From Penelope pileata (lineage: Eukaryota > Chordata > Aves > Galliformes > Cracidae): DNA of 64,000 nt. The position numbers and the translations under genes were made by a program. Location of the stretch: assembly GCA_013396635.1 (NCBI GenBank), contig WBMW01000077.1:90743-154742 (forward strand), in the 5' to 3' direction. Shown piece by piece: positions 24,238 through 36,652 of the stretch; position 1 is the stretch's first letter; each line of letters opens with the position of its first letter. Under the pieces are notes generated by a model. That model saw nothing but the letters and a program-made list of their open reading frames with translations. It was not told where the DNA came from and did no database searches.

Positions 24238-24318
24238 GGAGGGGGGATAAAAAGAGAATTATTATTCTCTCCTTTTTATTTTCCTTATCCCCCCCCCACT
24301 TTCTTTTTTTTTTTTTCT
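24238..24318. repeat. Imperfect inverted repeat with G-run and C-run arms
   Basis: GGGAGGGGGGATAAAAAGAG (24239-24258) is mirrored by CTCTCCTTTTTATTTTCC and TTATCCCCCCCCC (24270-24297), with a central AATTATTATT. The arms pair imperfectly over about 20 bp. A T-run follows (24305-24317). A strong secondary structure is plausible; no function is implied. Confidence 0.5.
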
Positions 24319-24880
24319 TTCCTTTTCTTCACAATTATAACAATTAGGTTAGAAATTTTGGAATGCATCCCAGATATCATTACACATATGAGTGAGCTTC
24401 AGGAGTGTCGCAGTGTTAACACAGATGAACAGTGTTAATATCAAAGAAGAACTGTTTCTACACTCAGAAATAGTAATCAAATTTACCAAGAAGTAAAATT
24501 CTTAGCAAGATAAAATGTTATAAAGCAGACTGTTTTCTCTATCTTTCTTATAATATTTAAGTCACTGTTACATGATTATGCACATTGGTAAGTAAATGAC
24601 TTTCTTCTATTTAATGCAAGCAAGCAAAACTATTTTACGGGGAGACACAGGTTGAACTTGCATTACTATTTTGGTTTGGATCATAAGTCTGCTTTTCAAT
24701 TAATTTATCAATGGTTTCCACTCAAACGGTTTTGGCCCATATCAGGTAAAATGTTGGAGAACACAGATTTCTTTAAGACGAAAATTGGTTAGAGGATGTC
24801 CTTCAGGGACACAATGCTTTCCCCCTAGTTTTTCTGGAAGAAAAAGCCCCCAAAAAAACAAACAAAAAAAAACAAACTTA
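24319..24880. other. AT-rich intergenic sequence
   Basis: No feature recognised. An A-rich patch (24851-24880) leads into the CA repeat. Confidence 0.5.
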
Positions 24881-24922
24881 AACACACACACACAAATACA
24901 CACACACACACACACACACACA
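24881..24922. repeat. (CA)n microsatellite
   Basis: About 20 CA units, with one interruption (AAATA near 24894-24898). It is preceded by an A-rich stretch and followed by an AAGAAAAAG purine patch. Confidence 0.95.
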
Positions 24923-25482
24923 AGAAAAAGAAAAAAGCTAACCCATGAACGAATAAACAAAATCATCTATCTTGTATCTGCATTGTGTAAGTATTAGTTT
25001 CTCAGCACTGATTTTCTTGCTTTAGAGATTGTCTTCTTGTCCTTGTTTCTTTCTAACACACATATAATTACAGTGTACCAAAGTTTGATATCTCTACTGG
25101 TGATATCTCTGCTTCTAGGACTGTGATAGCTTATCTCAGTGTGTTGGGATTTCTGAGCTTGAAGACAGTTACTACCTCTATACTGATGGCTGATGGAAGA
25201 AAAAAAGATGACCTCTTTTTCTGGGAATGTATTGTGATAATACTATATCAGCCAGAGAGTTTCTAACGAAAAGGAAGGCAACACTGTCAAGGTAATATAG
25301 TATTAAATGTATTTGTGCTTCTGAAAAGATGTAGATTGGCTCAGTGCTTGCACAGAATTGCAAGTAGATTCTAAAAACAACCTGATTGCCATCCTGAATA
25401 TTTCTTTTTAAGTCTTGTCTCTATGAAGAACCATCTTTGCAAGCATGTTTTCTCATGTTGACTCTTTTCAATCTCAAAAAAT
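24923..25482. other. Intergenic sequence
   Basis: No recognised gene or repeat. Confidence 0.5.
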
Positions 25483-25792
25483 TCCTTCCAATACTTGAAA
25501 GGAGCTTATATTAAAAAAGGAGAAAGTCTTTTTACATGGTCTGATAGTGATATGACAAGGAGGAAAGTTTTTTAAACTAAAAGAGGGGAGATTTAGATTA
25601 GATACTAGAAGGAAAACTTTCACTGAGAAGGTGGTGGATGCCCCATCCTTGGAGGTGTTCAAGGCAAGGTTGAATGGGGCCTCGGGCAACTTGATCTCGT
25701 GGGTGGCTATTTCGCTCAAAACGGGGCATGGAACTGGGTGATTTTTAAGGTCCCTTCCAACCCAACACATTCCATGATTCTGTGATTCCATG
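25483..25792 (+). mobile_element. CR1 LINE 3' end
   Basis: It contains the CR1 3' UTR blocks in order: CCAATACTTGAAAGGAG (25488), GATTTAGATTAGATACTAGA (25589), GATGCCCCATCCTTGGAGGT (25637), GGTCCCTTCCAACCC (25749) and the tail CCATGATTCTGTGATTCCATG (25772-25792). The usual CTGGAACAGG segment before GTGGTGGATGCC is deleted. It is non-coding and 5'-truncated. Confidence 0.94.
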
Positions 25793-26262
25793 CTATAGAA
25801 ATGCTAACTTGCCATGCCTTCTTTCATTAGACCACACTTACTTATCTTCATGCATCAGAATTATTTAAATAATGAAAGAAAGGCAAACAGAAATTTAATA
25901 GTATGTTGGTAGCTGGAAAATAAGTTCATAATGCAATGATCACAGAGAAAATGTTGAGGGTTTGCTGAGCAACTTGAAAATTACATGTAACAACCAAGAG
26001 CTGCCAGTGGAAAATCCAGATTCAGGGCACTGTAGAGCCGAGAGTTAGGAATGAGGTCATCTGTCCAATACATCAAGTATACTCTAGGTAAGGTAGAGAA
26101 CAAAAATAAGTGTGTATATTTTATCAGCATTAAAGTATTCTTCATGAGGTAAGAGAGTAGATGCAGACGAAGGGAAAATGAGTATGCTTTTACATGTTTT
26201 TGTTTGTTTTTCTGGTTAAAAAAAAAAATTATAAACCTTAGCAGTTTATAGTGATAATCATG
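25793..26262. other. AT-rich intergenic sequence
   Basis: No recognised feature. Confidence 0.5.
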
Positions 26263-26995
26263 TATTTTCAGAGATTTTCGACGACGACCTTTTATGCATG
26301 TCAGACCTGAAAACGTATCTATCTCTGTGAGGCGAGGCAGAGGCTGCACCATGCCAGACAGCCAGTTCCAGCCAACTCCAACGGTCCCATGCAGGGTGTA
26401 GCTGGGCCAAGCAGCAAAGGTGGTGAAGTTTGAGGGAATGTATTAAGAAAGAGCACAAAATGCCAGACCAGGGTGGGGGACGGTGGGGAAGAGCGGGAAT
26501 CAGAAGAAGAAACACTGAAGTTGAGAAGGAGGAGTTTCTTGAGGCAGACTGTTGTCTGCAGCCTTGTTATAAGGATCCACACCAGAGTAGGGGAAAAGTG
26601 TGAGGAGGAAGGAGAGGAAGAGAGGAGCTATTATGGACTGACCACAGCCCCCAGGTTCGCCAACCACTTCGCAGGACAGGAGTAGAAGTGTCTGGAATTA
26701 AGGGCTGAAGCTGAGCCTGGGAAAGGGGGAGAAAAGGTGTTTTTATGTTTTATTTTTTGTTTTGCTCTGCATTAATTAGTAATAGCATATTTATTTTAAT
26801 TGATAATACACTAAGTTATTTTTTCCCAAGTCAAGTCTTTTTTGTCCACAACAGTAAGTGGTAAGCAATCATTCTGTATTTATCTTGACTCATGAACTTT
26901 GTAATTCCAGTTATTTTTTACAGCTATTCTTCTGTTGCTATGTGAAGAGAGTGCGAAGCTGGAGGGAGCATTTTGGTTGTTAGTCAAGGCTAATA
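26263..26995 (+). mobile_element. Degenerate ERV LTR (solo), sense
   Basis: This matches the layout of a common avian ERV LTR: GGCAGAGGCTGCACCATGCC (26336), the AGCAGCAAAGGTGGTG stretch (26412), GAGAAGGAGGAGTTTCTTGA (26522), CAGAGTAGGGGAAAAGTGTG (26583), ATTATGGACTGACCACAGCC (26629), AAGCTGAGCCTGGGAAAGG (26708), then an A/T-rich block with ATTAATTAGTAATAG (26771) and a TCAAGTCTTTTTTGTCCACA block (26831). A block related to the antisense LTR at 62263-63309 recurs near the 3' end. Ends are approximate and no target duplication was fixed. No internal retroviral genes are present. Confidence 0.6.
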
Positions 26996-27261
26996 TTAAT
27001 CCTGAATATTAATCTTTTGAAAGATATTATATGAAGAAAATAAGTTGATATTCACATTTTCATAGCCATCAGACTGTGCTATTTCAGGGTTAACTATTGA
27101 ATTAAAAGTATTTCCTCTGAAGGATAAGTGGATTTTCAATCCAAAATGAGTAAATAAGTAACATCAAATACTACATGAACCCAGAGTTATGGACAAAGAA
27201 ATATGTATCCATTCTGTACACGAATATATACATTAAATATAGTTTGAATTACGATTAGTCC
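26996..27261. other. AT-rich intergenic sequence
   Basis: No recognised feature. Confidence 0.5.
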
Positions 27262-27358
27262 TCTGTGGAGCCAGGAGCTGGATTTGATGATCCTTCTCAT
27301 CAAATCATCAAATCACTCTTGTCCTTTCCAGTTTGGGATAGTCTATAATTCTATGAAT
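27262..27358 (+). mobile_element. Very short CR1 LINE 3' end
   Basis: GGAGCCAGGAGCTGGATTTG at 27267-27286 is the usual CR1 GGA...GTTGGACTTGATGATC block, followed by TCCTTTCCAGTTTGGGATAG and the tail ATTCTATGAATC. Inside lies a perfect 10-bp inverted repeat (27281-27290 with 27297-27306) that is not part of normal CR1. Confidence 0.7.
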
Positions 27359-28540
27359 CTATATGTATATATAAATTGTCTATTAAAATATGTTATTTAC
27401 ATTTATAGATTGCTTAGCTTTAATGAAAAGTCACCAGGCAGATTTTATTGGATCCATATCTTGTATATCCTTGTCTCTCTGAAGAGCTGTATCAAGGCAA
27501 GGTTTAGGCATCACTCTGTTTCTGCCTTCACTATAGAAGTTGTTCCAGTTCTAGTTCTCCCTTGTTGCCCCTTGTACTATTTCTCACTTCTGGGAACGTT
27601 TACCTTCAGTCTGCATCCTTCCATGTCTTGCTTATGATATCTGTCATGGTGAAAGCAAAGCAGAATACATAGAATTCAGGGGAAAATAACCCCCCTTTTA
27701 TTTTGAGCAGAAGACAACAATTTTGGAAAAATATAAATTAAATCCACATTCTTTAGTTAGTTTTGAAGAGCTCTTCAAAATACTTTCAGTGCCTTTCTGA
27801 GATCAAAGATTCCTCTTTTGCCATATCACGTGCTTTATTTTTCATCTCAGAATTTTTCCCATGGATGAGTAGTTAGACAAATTGGCCAGTCCATCCTTGA
27901 GTAAATTCATGAAAGAGCTTTTCATTATGAAAATGCAGTCAGGAGTCATGGTAGTAATTCAAAATAAGAGATTGGTTGTTTGGTTATTGCATGTACCATC
28001 AGAATGGACATTAGTAGCTTATTGCCCATGGTATAGTCTTGTTTTCAATATGAAACCTTAGCTACTTTTTAACTCTGTTGACACTTTCCAGAAACCTCAT
28101 TCCAGTATGCATGAAAACAGACAGAGAGATAAGCATGAAAAAAGGAGTGCCATATTAACAACAGTAGTAGGAATAACTGTTCATACAATAAATTAAATTT
28201 CAGTTGTACACACATGCAGATAAAATCCATTTCAAGTTATTTATTTATTGTTGTATTGCTGGGTTTAGCTAGACATGCTTAAGAGATGCTGTAAGTCTTA
28301 AATGTGGGGAATAAATAACCAGGAAGGGAGACCTTTTTAACAAAATAGATGAGCGAATACATCAAGGAAGAGAAAATAGTACTTGCTTCCATCTTGGAGG
28401 AAGTTAAAATGGAAAAGAAAATTCTCTGAAGATCTAGACTCAGGTCAATCTGATCCTTTATGCATGAAGTTAGATAAAGTTGTATGCCATAAAATGACTA
28501 TTTTGACAAAATCTAAACTGGTAAAATATACATAGGTAAA
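27359..28540. other. AT-rich intergenic sequence
   Basis: No gene or repeat recognised. The 117-codon plus frame at 27284-27637 overlaps the CR1 tail, is hydrophobic and is not convincing. Confidence 0.5.
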
Positions 28541-29266
28541 CATTTGACACTGTCCCGCACAACAACCTGGTTGATAAATTGGATAAATATGGGTTTGATG
28601 GACGAACCACTCGATAAGGATAAGGATAAGGATAAGGAACTGGCTGAATGGCTGCACTCAGAGAGTTGCAGTCAATGGCTCAATGTCCCAGTGGAGACCA
28701 GTGATGAGTGGTGTTCCTCGTGGATTGGTACTGGGACCAGTACTGTTTAACATCTTTGTCAGTGACATGGACAGTGGGATCGAATGCACCCTCAGCAAGT
28801 TTGCAGATGATGCCAAACTGTGTGGTGCAGTCAACATGCCAGAGGGAAGGGATGCCATCCAGAGGGACCTGGACAGGCTTGAGAGGTGGGNNNNNNNNNN
28901 NNNNNNNNNNNNNNNNNNNNNNNNNNNNNNNNNNNNNNNNNNNNNNNNNNNNNNNNNNNNNNNNNNNNNNNNNNNNNNNNNNNNNNNNNNNNNNNNNNNN
29001 NNNNNNNNNNNNNNNNNNNNNNNNNNNNNNNNNNNNNNNNNNNNNNNNNNNNNNNNNNNNNNNNNNNNNNNNNNNNNNNNNNNNNNNNNNNNNNNNNNNN
29101 NNNNNNNNNNNNNNNNNNNNNNNNNNNNNNNNNNNNNNNNNNNNNNNNNNNGGGGCTTTGGGCAACCTGGTCTAGTGGGAGGTGTCCTTGCCCATGGCAG
29201 GGGAATTGGAACAAGATGATCTCTAAGGTCCCTTCCAACCTGAACCATTCTATGATTCTATGATTC
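28541..29266 (+). mobile_element. CR1 LINE with partial RT frame, split by an assembly gap
   Basis: The 5' end lies inside RT motif A (TTTGACACTGTCCCGCACAA = FDTVPHN). An expansion of GATAAG (four copies, 28613-28636) breaks the frame. From 28683 to 28889 the RT frame is open: MSQWRPVMSGVPRGLVLGPV, LFNIFVSDMDSG, and the catalytic box KFADDAKL (the normal FADD signature), then EGRDAIQRDLDRLERW. Positions 28891-29151 are Ns (261). The right side is a normal CR1 3' UTR with CCTTCCAACC and TCTATGATTCTATGATTC. This is among the least diverged CR1 copies in the window. It is not active: it is 5'-truncated and frameshifted. Confidence 0.95.
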
Positions 29267-32200
29267 AAATATATAGCCATATATAAATATATCTGTAGAT
29301 AAAATAGAGAAGGCTTTCGGCAGAGGAATAATATTTTGTCAGATTTTGATCTGTTGGACATGATTTAAAGAAACCTGAAAATATAAGTCTATTTCTTAAT
29401 GAATCATTCAGTGAACTGATAGGCAAAGATTCTCTCCTCATCTTTTTCACCTTACTGCCTTACTTTCCTGCCTTATGTAGGAAAAATTTACAATTTTAAT
29501 TCCTTCCAACTCATTTTTGTCTGCATCTTTCTCTCAAATTCATGTATTCCATTCATTTTGTTTTGTTTTCGTTTGTCATTGATGTTGTTTGTTCTTGTTT
29601 TTTTTTTGATTTTGGGGTCTGCCGAAGGCAAAATATAACCTGCTGAAATGCCATTCTCAGAGGCACCATAGAGAGCAATCTGACACCTTCTAGCTTCTGA
29701 TTTGAGTAGGGATATTAGTATTGTCCATCTGTTCCAGTCTACTGAGTACTGGGGAAATAGGTGTGCCTTATGGACTCATATTTCCTCCTGAGCAGCCCAA
29801 TAAACAGGGGAACATTTGGATGCAATAACCTTTGACTTTGTTTCCTTAATCTCTTTGTGACTCTCTGCGCTTTGGGAAGCACAGCAAATCAGCATTGCAG
29901 TGTACAGACTATAAATGAGGTGTCTGCGCAACCCAAGTATTCATCCTTACTGATTCACACAGATGCGGTCACTCATCTCTGTGCGTGCCTTCCCTTTGAG
30001 AAGAATGGAACATTCCATACACATGCAAGCCAAATTGGCTTTGCAGCAGTGTTTGTTATGGAAGCAAGGTCCGTGTGTGCACTTGTCTGTGCAAGTGTAT
30101 GTCTCTTCTCTGTTCCTGTAGCTTTTGAATCTATTGATTTTAGCCAGATTTGACAGAGTAGAAGAGGTCTCAAAGATAATTAAGTGCCAGTTCCAGTTTC
30201 TTGCACTTTTCTCAGTTAACAGCTGCTGTCTTTTTGCTTTCTATTTTAATTTGCCAATCAAACCATGCTAATGCTCTAGTATTCAGAAAAGCTTATAAGC
30301 AACCACAGTTTGAACAGAAATTTCTGTTGGTTGATTTTATTGAAAGCCCTAAATACTACCTCCAAAAACCCTGCTGGGTGATGAATGGGAAAAAAAAAAA
30401 AAAAAGAAGAAGAAATTGAAAAAAATCCTTGCTTTGCTTTAGTGTTTGATGTGATCAGCTTAAAAATATGTGGTGGGTCCTGAGCACTGACAATCATTTA
30501 TCCATCTACACTGTGTGTGGCAGCCTGCTTTTTGCTACCCAGTCTAATTGTTCTAGGCAGAAGGGGAGCAGAGTGTTTTTATTTTGTATTCATGTGTACT
30601 ATAATATGTAACATCAAGTGATTGTATTTGTAAGACTATTATTCTATGTAGTGCAATTCTATTACTACTAAAAAAAAAAAAAGTTACAACATCTCCTGGA
30701 CTTTTTTTATTACTTCAGAAAAAAGAAGCAGCCTCATGGCCGGTCACATGAGAGAATAATATAACCCAAAAAGAAATTTAGAAAGTTTAGTGGAAGAAAT
30801 AAAAAAAATGAAAGGCTTTCAAAACAACCAGAGGAAAGAGCAACATAGACTCTTGAGAATGATGGCAGAGTGTGGTTTTACATATTATTCACATTCTAGA
30901 AAATGCTTTAGCTTTATGGTTGAGACCAACATTTGTATTGTCGATGCTACTTAGGCAGAAGTAAAATTGCCCAAGCACTTATTTATTAGGAAAGCAGTTG
31001 TGCAGACTTCGTCATGGCCAGTTTGGACGATGGGTGGCTGATACTACTTAAGGTGCTACTTAAATATTTCACAAGTATGTAAAGGAACTACAATGTAAAC
31101 ATAACCATAGGCAATTTCATAATACTTATGCTAGCCTTTTATAAAATGATGATAGAGGAATAGAAAAAGAAGTATCTAGACTCACTGAAGGAAACTGGAA
31201 ATTGGAAGGGTGATGTAGCACAGAATGAGAGATTTCTTAAATATTATGAGACAAATATGACAACTGCAGTGTTCGTAGAATTATACAAACAGTACTTCCT
31301 ACTTTAAGTGAGATTATATAAATAAGGTTTGATTTGATGGAAATACTTTGAGAAAAGAGAAGCAGCATACATAGGAAAACAAAACAACAAAAATTGTGGA
31401 AAATGATTTAATGGAGAAATAAATGACTGGAAGGGATTACTTCTAAAAAGTGAAAGTTTGGCATTCTGATGGATACTGTTAGAAGAATCATTTATTGATA
31501 ATACCTTTCTCAGTAGCACAGAGTTTGCTGGGAAGAGGAGTGTGAATTCTGGATCACAGGAGACAGAAAGAATTGCTAAGAAGTACAGAGCATGTGGATA
31601 CAAGGAGATTCATTGCAGGACATGGTCTGTAACATTATGCCTGGTATTGGTGTTGCGAGAAGAAGCATTGTCCTAGGGGTCAGAATGTTGGGGGAACAAC
31701 CATTTTACAGGTTTCATTTGAAGTGAAGGTTTTCATCACTCCAAATTGCTTTATCTTCCCTTATCTCCCATCTCTCTGGCTTAATTGTTTTGTTTTATGA
31801 TTGTAAAACTTTTTACTACTGAATAAAAGTGAAATAAATGGTCAGTGAATGAATAATAGAATAATCAGCCCAATGTCTTCAGAATAAATTAAATACTGAG
31901 AGCAAATGAATTACTGCAATATTTATAACATTAAGTTTTCTTAATGTTGCAATCACCAGACAAAATGTAGAATCACAGTATCAAAACAAGTATGAAGTAT
32001 CTGAAACTTTTTATCTCCACCTTATTACCTTCACTCTTCTAAATAAAAATAATAAAAAATCCACACTCAAAACACAATATTTTCAGCAAAATCATTAACA
32101 AAATAAAAAAGGGCAAGAAACTCAACTGTTGTAATTCATCACTTAGCTCTAGTTAGCTCAGTTAGCTCTACAAACTTCTAACATACTGACTCAAGCTTTT

Positions 32201-32900
32201 GAAGAATGAAAAAATGAATATTGAAATGCCTGCTATGCTATTTAATCTGAAGGTAGGAGCTAAATTTAATGAAGCAGATATATAAAAATTAGAATTAAAT
32301 GTAAAAATCATATAGCTTAATTATAACAAAATCCATCCTCTTCTCCTCCTCCAGGAAGAGGATTGTGAACTGTAATCTTCCTTGTTAGACTATTCAGCAT
32401 ATTTCTTCTTTGGACAAATAATTTCTCATTTCTTAGAAATTTTACTCTTCTACCTCAAGATGAAATGTATTTTTATAACCTCAATAATAGTGTGTTTTTA
32501 ATGTTTGAGTTTACAGGTATGTTTTTATCATACAAATTTTGGAGAATTATGTAGTTTTGTGGAGGTGGAAAATTCAGATGTATTTATTTGCAAGTGCAAA
32601 ATTGTGTCATTAGAAACTGAAGCCATTTTGAAAATTTTGTCACTGGAGAACTAAAGAAACCTTTTTAAGAGGAACTCAAAGTAGCAAACAAAAGAACAGA
32701 CAGGTAATATAATCTCTGAACCTGAAATATTCTATAACAATTTTAAACATGCATGATGCACACTACATGAGTCAGTTATATGAAATAAAACTCCAGTGTG
32801 ACCTCTGATATGAAAAGTGCCATTAAATAAATGACATTACTAAACATTAAAGACATAATGAGACATAATACGCTAAAGGAAACAGTGCACTCATTATGAG
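29267..32900. other. AT-rich intergenic sequence (left half of a 7.3-kb stretch)
   Basis: No transposon recognised. A 98-codon plus frame (29857-30153) and an overlapping minus frame (29973-30173) occupy a patch of higher GC, but neither is recognisable. A-runs lie at 30391-30405 and 30670-30681. Confidence 0.45.
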
Positions 32901-35900
32901 GAAAAGTGTTGAACAAGCTGAATGAGCCATCTGAAAGTTTCAAACTGCTCTATTTTGTTTTTTCTCCCTTTTTTTACTTTCTTTCTTGACACATATAAAG
33001 TCAGCAAATTAATCAATTGATTCCAGAAATAAACAAAACAAAACACCCTAACATTTGCAAATACAAAACTTGACTCTATTTAATGAATTTGTTACATGGC
33101 CCGTTTCCTGTGAAAGAGGGAACATAAATTCCTGCTAATTTTTCAAAGCCTTTTTGCAAAGGATATAGGAAAGGCACAGTTTTTTCATTCAGAGTGTGAC
33201 ACACAGACAGGGTGTCACTAAATATTTAAAATGTGAAAAAAGAAAACAACAAAATGATAGTTAATGCAAATACAGGTAGCAGAACCATGAAATATATAGA
33301 ATATCTATATCTTAAACCAAAACTCACTCCACTCTGAAGTCTAAGAGCTGATCATTAACTTTTTGTAAGAGTTCTTCCACAGAATTAGAATTTACATTTT
33401 CAGGTGTGGCATGAAAATCACTCCGATCAGTCACTACTAGCTTGACCATTCCACTTTCTAGAGTGGAAAGAGTGGTTGATAAAGGCTGCAGCAGACTTAC
33501 TGATTGTGTTTATACAATTTTCTGTTATAGAAATTCCTCATATCATTTCTTGATTGGAGGAGTACTGGAGTTAGACACTGAGGAAAGTCTGTCTGTGTAA
33601 CATTTCAAGTACTAATTATTAATCACCTGATGACAAATAAATAGTGGAGTTTTAAAAGCTGATCAAGTTTCTATGTCATTGCATTTTTTACCTTTCATTT
33701 AATTCCTCCATTTAGACAGTCCATATTCTAGGCTACATTTAGGCTGCTTGGAAATTTCTGTATTCTGGTTTGTGTTTACAGAACAATCAGGAACTACTTA
33801 ACAACAATTTAATATATTTTTATATGGAATCAATTTAAAAGTTACAGAAGTTAATAAGGAGTCTTCCTACAGTTTTCTTCAAACTTTGTATGCAGTTCAT
33901 GACAAATTTTACGCAATGATTTTCTAAAAAAAATAAACCTACATGAAAGTGATTACTTTCTGTTCAGTTCACTTCTGTTTGTCGGGGAAAGCTAGATTGT
34001 ACTTACCCACTATGTTTTTCTTCAAAAGAATCCATATATCTCTGTGCTGATTATGTCCCACAAAAAAGTCATACTCATTGGGATTCTGCATACAATATAT
34101 ATGATTATGCTAGTGCTTGAATTTTTACTTTGCTAACCTCAACAGTGTTTTACAGGGCTGTCAGAAGGGCAGACTAAGAAGAAATATTGCAATGACCATT
34201 TTAACAGAGGCTGCAAGTTGTTATGCATGAGACTGGAATTGTTTGTAAGCAGAGGGAAGCATTAAAGGACAGTGTAGTGCAGTTTACAAACTGATTGCTT
34301 CTTGTTTATTTTTCTCTTTTTAAACATGTTGAATATATTCTTTATCTCCTGGACTGTCGTATCTTTTCTGTATCCTGCTACAAATGCATACAGTGCTTGT
34401 CACAACAAAGCTTCCTGTTATGTGTAACAAAACTGCACTTACCAGTGAAATCCTGCTTATGAGTATGGATATATATATAAATGCTTTTTTTATATGTATA
34501 TATTTATTTGTGAAGCAGAGGTACCATATAACATCAAATTTAATGTCAAACCTTCTGTCTGTCAGTTCCTTCATGATGACACAAAGAAGGAAGGACACAA
34601 ATATCTCTGCTCCCTTCTACAAGAAAATAAAAACACAGAAATTATATTAGAAGATCAAAACTGTAAAAAAAAAAAAGTTTTTTGTTTTTTGTTTTTTGTT
34701 TAAACTGTTTAGCAAAAATCTTACTTTCTTCCTTCCTCTATTGGAACAACAACACGCATATATTTACTGCTTCATCCAAGAGACCTTTCTGCTTATTATT
34801 GTACAAACTTTATTTATTTATTTGCCTTTTTATTTTTTTTGCCTTTTGTTTCATCATTGCAGTCAGTGCAGATAAGGTGTAATACTCTCTAGGCCACATT
34901 AAGAAACCCAACTTGTTCTTTGTTGTTTTGTGTCTTCTGTAAGTTACATAATGCAGGAAACTAGATGAGAAATAAATATCATCTTCTAGGAAGAGATTAA
35001 ATCCACATCGCTGATTTTGTCTTCAAGGCCAAAAGATTCACTTCCACAGCTCTCCTAGCATGATACCAACTGTTGAATCTGAAAATATTAAACCTGAGAT
35101 ACACATTTCTTTTTAACTACAACACAGAAGATGACTTGAACTGTAGGAAAAATTATAAATAAATTGCTTGAGAAATTTCAAAGAGTGACAAGAAAATGAG
35201 TAGATAAAATGTAAAAAAAAGAAACCTATACTTTTATTTTCATGTAAATGTAAATGGCTTTATCTAATAATAGGGTTGTTTTTAGAAAGCAATTTCTCTG
35301 TTGCATTCAGATAAGATAAAGGTATTGTTTTGATAAAAACACTATAAACCAGACCATAGGAGTCAGAAGGATGTATATATTTTTAAGAACAAGACAGGAA
35401 AAAATGATAAGCTCTTAAATACCTTCAAATCATAAGTCTTACTTAAAAGGAGGTATTGCTGTTAAATGATGGAACTGATTTATTGAGGATTGATATGAAA
35501 ACAGACCACAAAAGTAAAAGAATATGAAACTCATTTAAATAACAGTGAATCTAAAAGGGAAAATCACTGTCATTCAGGTACTTCATACAAAAATATTTGG
35601 TCCATACCAAATGATTTCTTAATTATCCTATGTTGCTACAGATCTGCTTCCAGTTGGAAAAACTAAGCAGAGATGTATGTGGTTTTGAACAAACAAGTCA
35701 CTACCCTCCTTGCCACTTTGTTTTCTTTTCTCATCACTGTCTGTTTACAATATGCTTAATTCATGTACTTTTCACTCAGCTTCGTATACACTGCCACAAA
35801 GAACTCATACTCAGGTAATATAAGACAATACTACTTGACTTTAACTTTCCTTTCCTGGAAGCCCATTGAAGTCGATATATATATTTATGGTCTGATCCAA

Positions 35901-36557
35901 TAGAGCATGTGATTAACATAACACAATCACATCAAAGGAAGCATTCACATGCTTCAAGCTAAATTCTTTTTGTCCCGACTTTTGAATAAACAAGAATTTG
36001 AAGCATTCATTAAATAAAAAGAATAAAAATTTTCAGATTTTTTATTGTTATTGACAATGTTAAGCTTGCCTATGAAAAAAAGAACTTGGACAATCTTTTT
36101 GTTTTACAAATACTGGAATTCTGAGAAAATATCAGTAGATAGTGTGCAAAGAAATTGTTAGTTTATTGTAAGATAATTCCAACATTTTGAAATATCTTAA
36201 ACTGCTATTTCCTTGTGAACGAAGTCACTGTTAATTGAGTGCTTTGTCTACCGTTTTTCTTTATCCAGTTTATATTGCCTAGTTTACAGAGAAGGAAAGA
36301 ATATGCTTATGGATAAAACACTTCTATGGACATTCCTCATTCACCACATTATAAAATACCAGAAAGTAGCCACATGTAATCACAACTCTTCTTGAACAGT
36401 AATCAAAATCAGAGCCATTACTGCTGGCGTATGCACCTGATTACAAGTAAATGCTAATTATATTTCAGATTAGATAATATCAGATCGTCTAATCTTCCAG
36501 CTGTATTTTTCTGATGAAAAGACTTACTGAAATTCCTACCTGTAATTCCAGGAGCTA
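32901..36557. other. AT-rich intergenic sequence (right half of a 7.3-kb stretch)
   Basis: No gene, LTR or CR1 signature recognised. Short T- and A-runs occur (for example 34667-34700). Open frames around 34320-34703 overlap on both strands and look like chance. Confidence 0.45.
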
Positions 36558-36652
36558 CATAGGTCGCTCCAAAAGTAATACCTCCTATTCTGTTTCTGAT
36601 ATTGTGGGCCAACGTAATAAAATAGGAGGCATTACTTTCAGAGCAGCCCTCA
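36558..36652. mobile_element. 95-bp mariner (Galluhop-type) MITE with both termini
   Basis: The left terminus CATAGGTCGCTCCAAAAGTA and the inverted right terminus TACTTTCAGAGCAGCCCTCA are the two ends of the avian mariner that recurs at 38297, 40097, 40840 and 44736. TA dinucleotides flank it at 36556-36557 and 36653-36654, the target duplication of Tc1/mariner elements. Only about 40 bp remain between the termini (including TTGTGGGCCAACGTAATAAA), so nearly the whole element is deleted. Confidence 0.88.

Noticed and set aside
26258..26685. Minus and plus frames with apparently complex protein sequence
   Set aside because: They lie inside an ERV LTR, which is less AT-rich and yields chance frames on both strands.
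28658..29361. Several frames of 125-196 codons around the second gap
   Set aside because: They read through 261 Ns; only 28683-28889 (CR1 RT) is real sequence with meaning.
29857..30153. 98-codon plus frame in a higher-GC patch
   Set aside because: The opposite strand is also open and neither product is recognisable.
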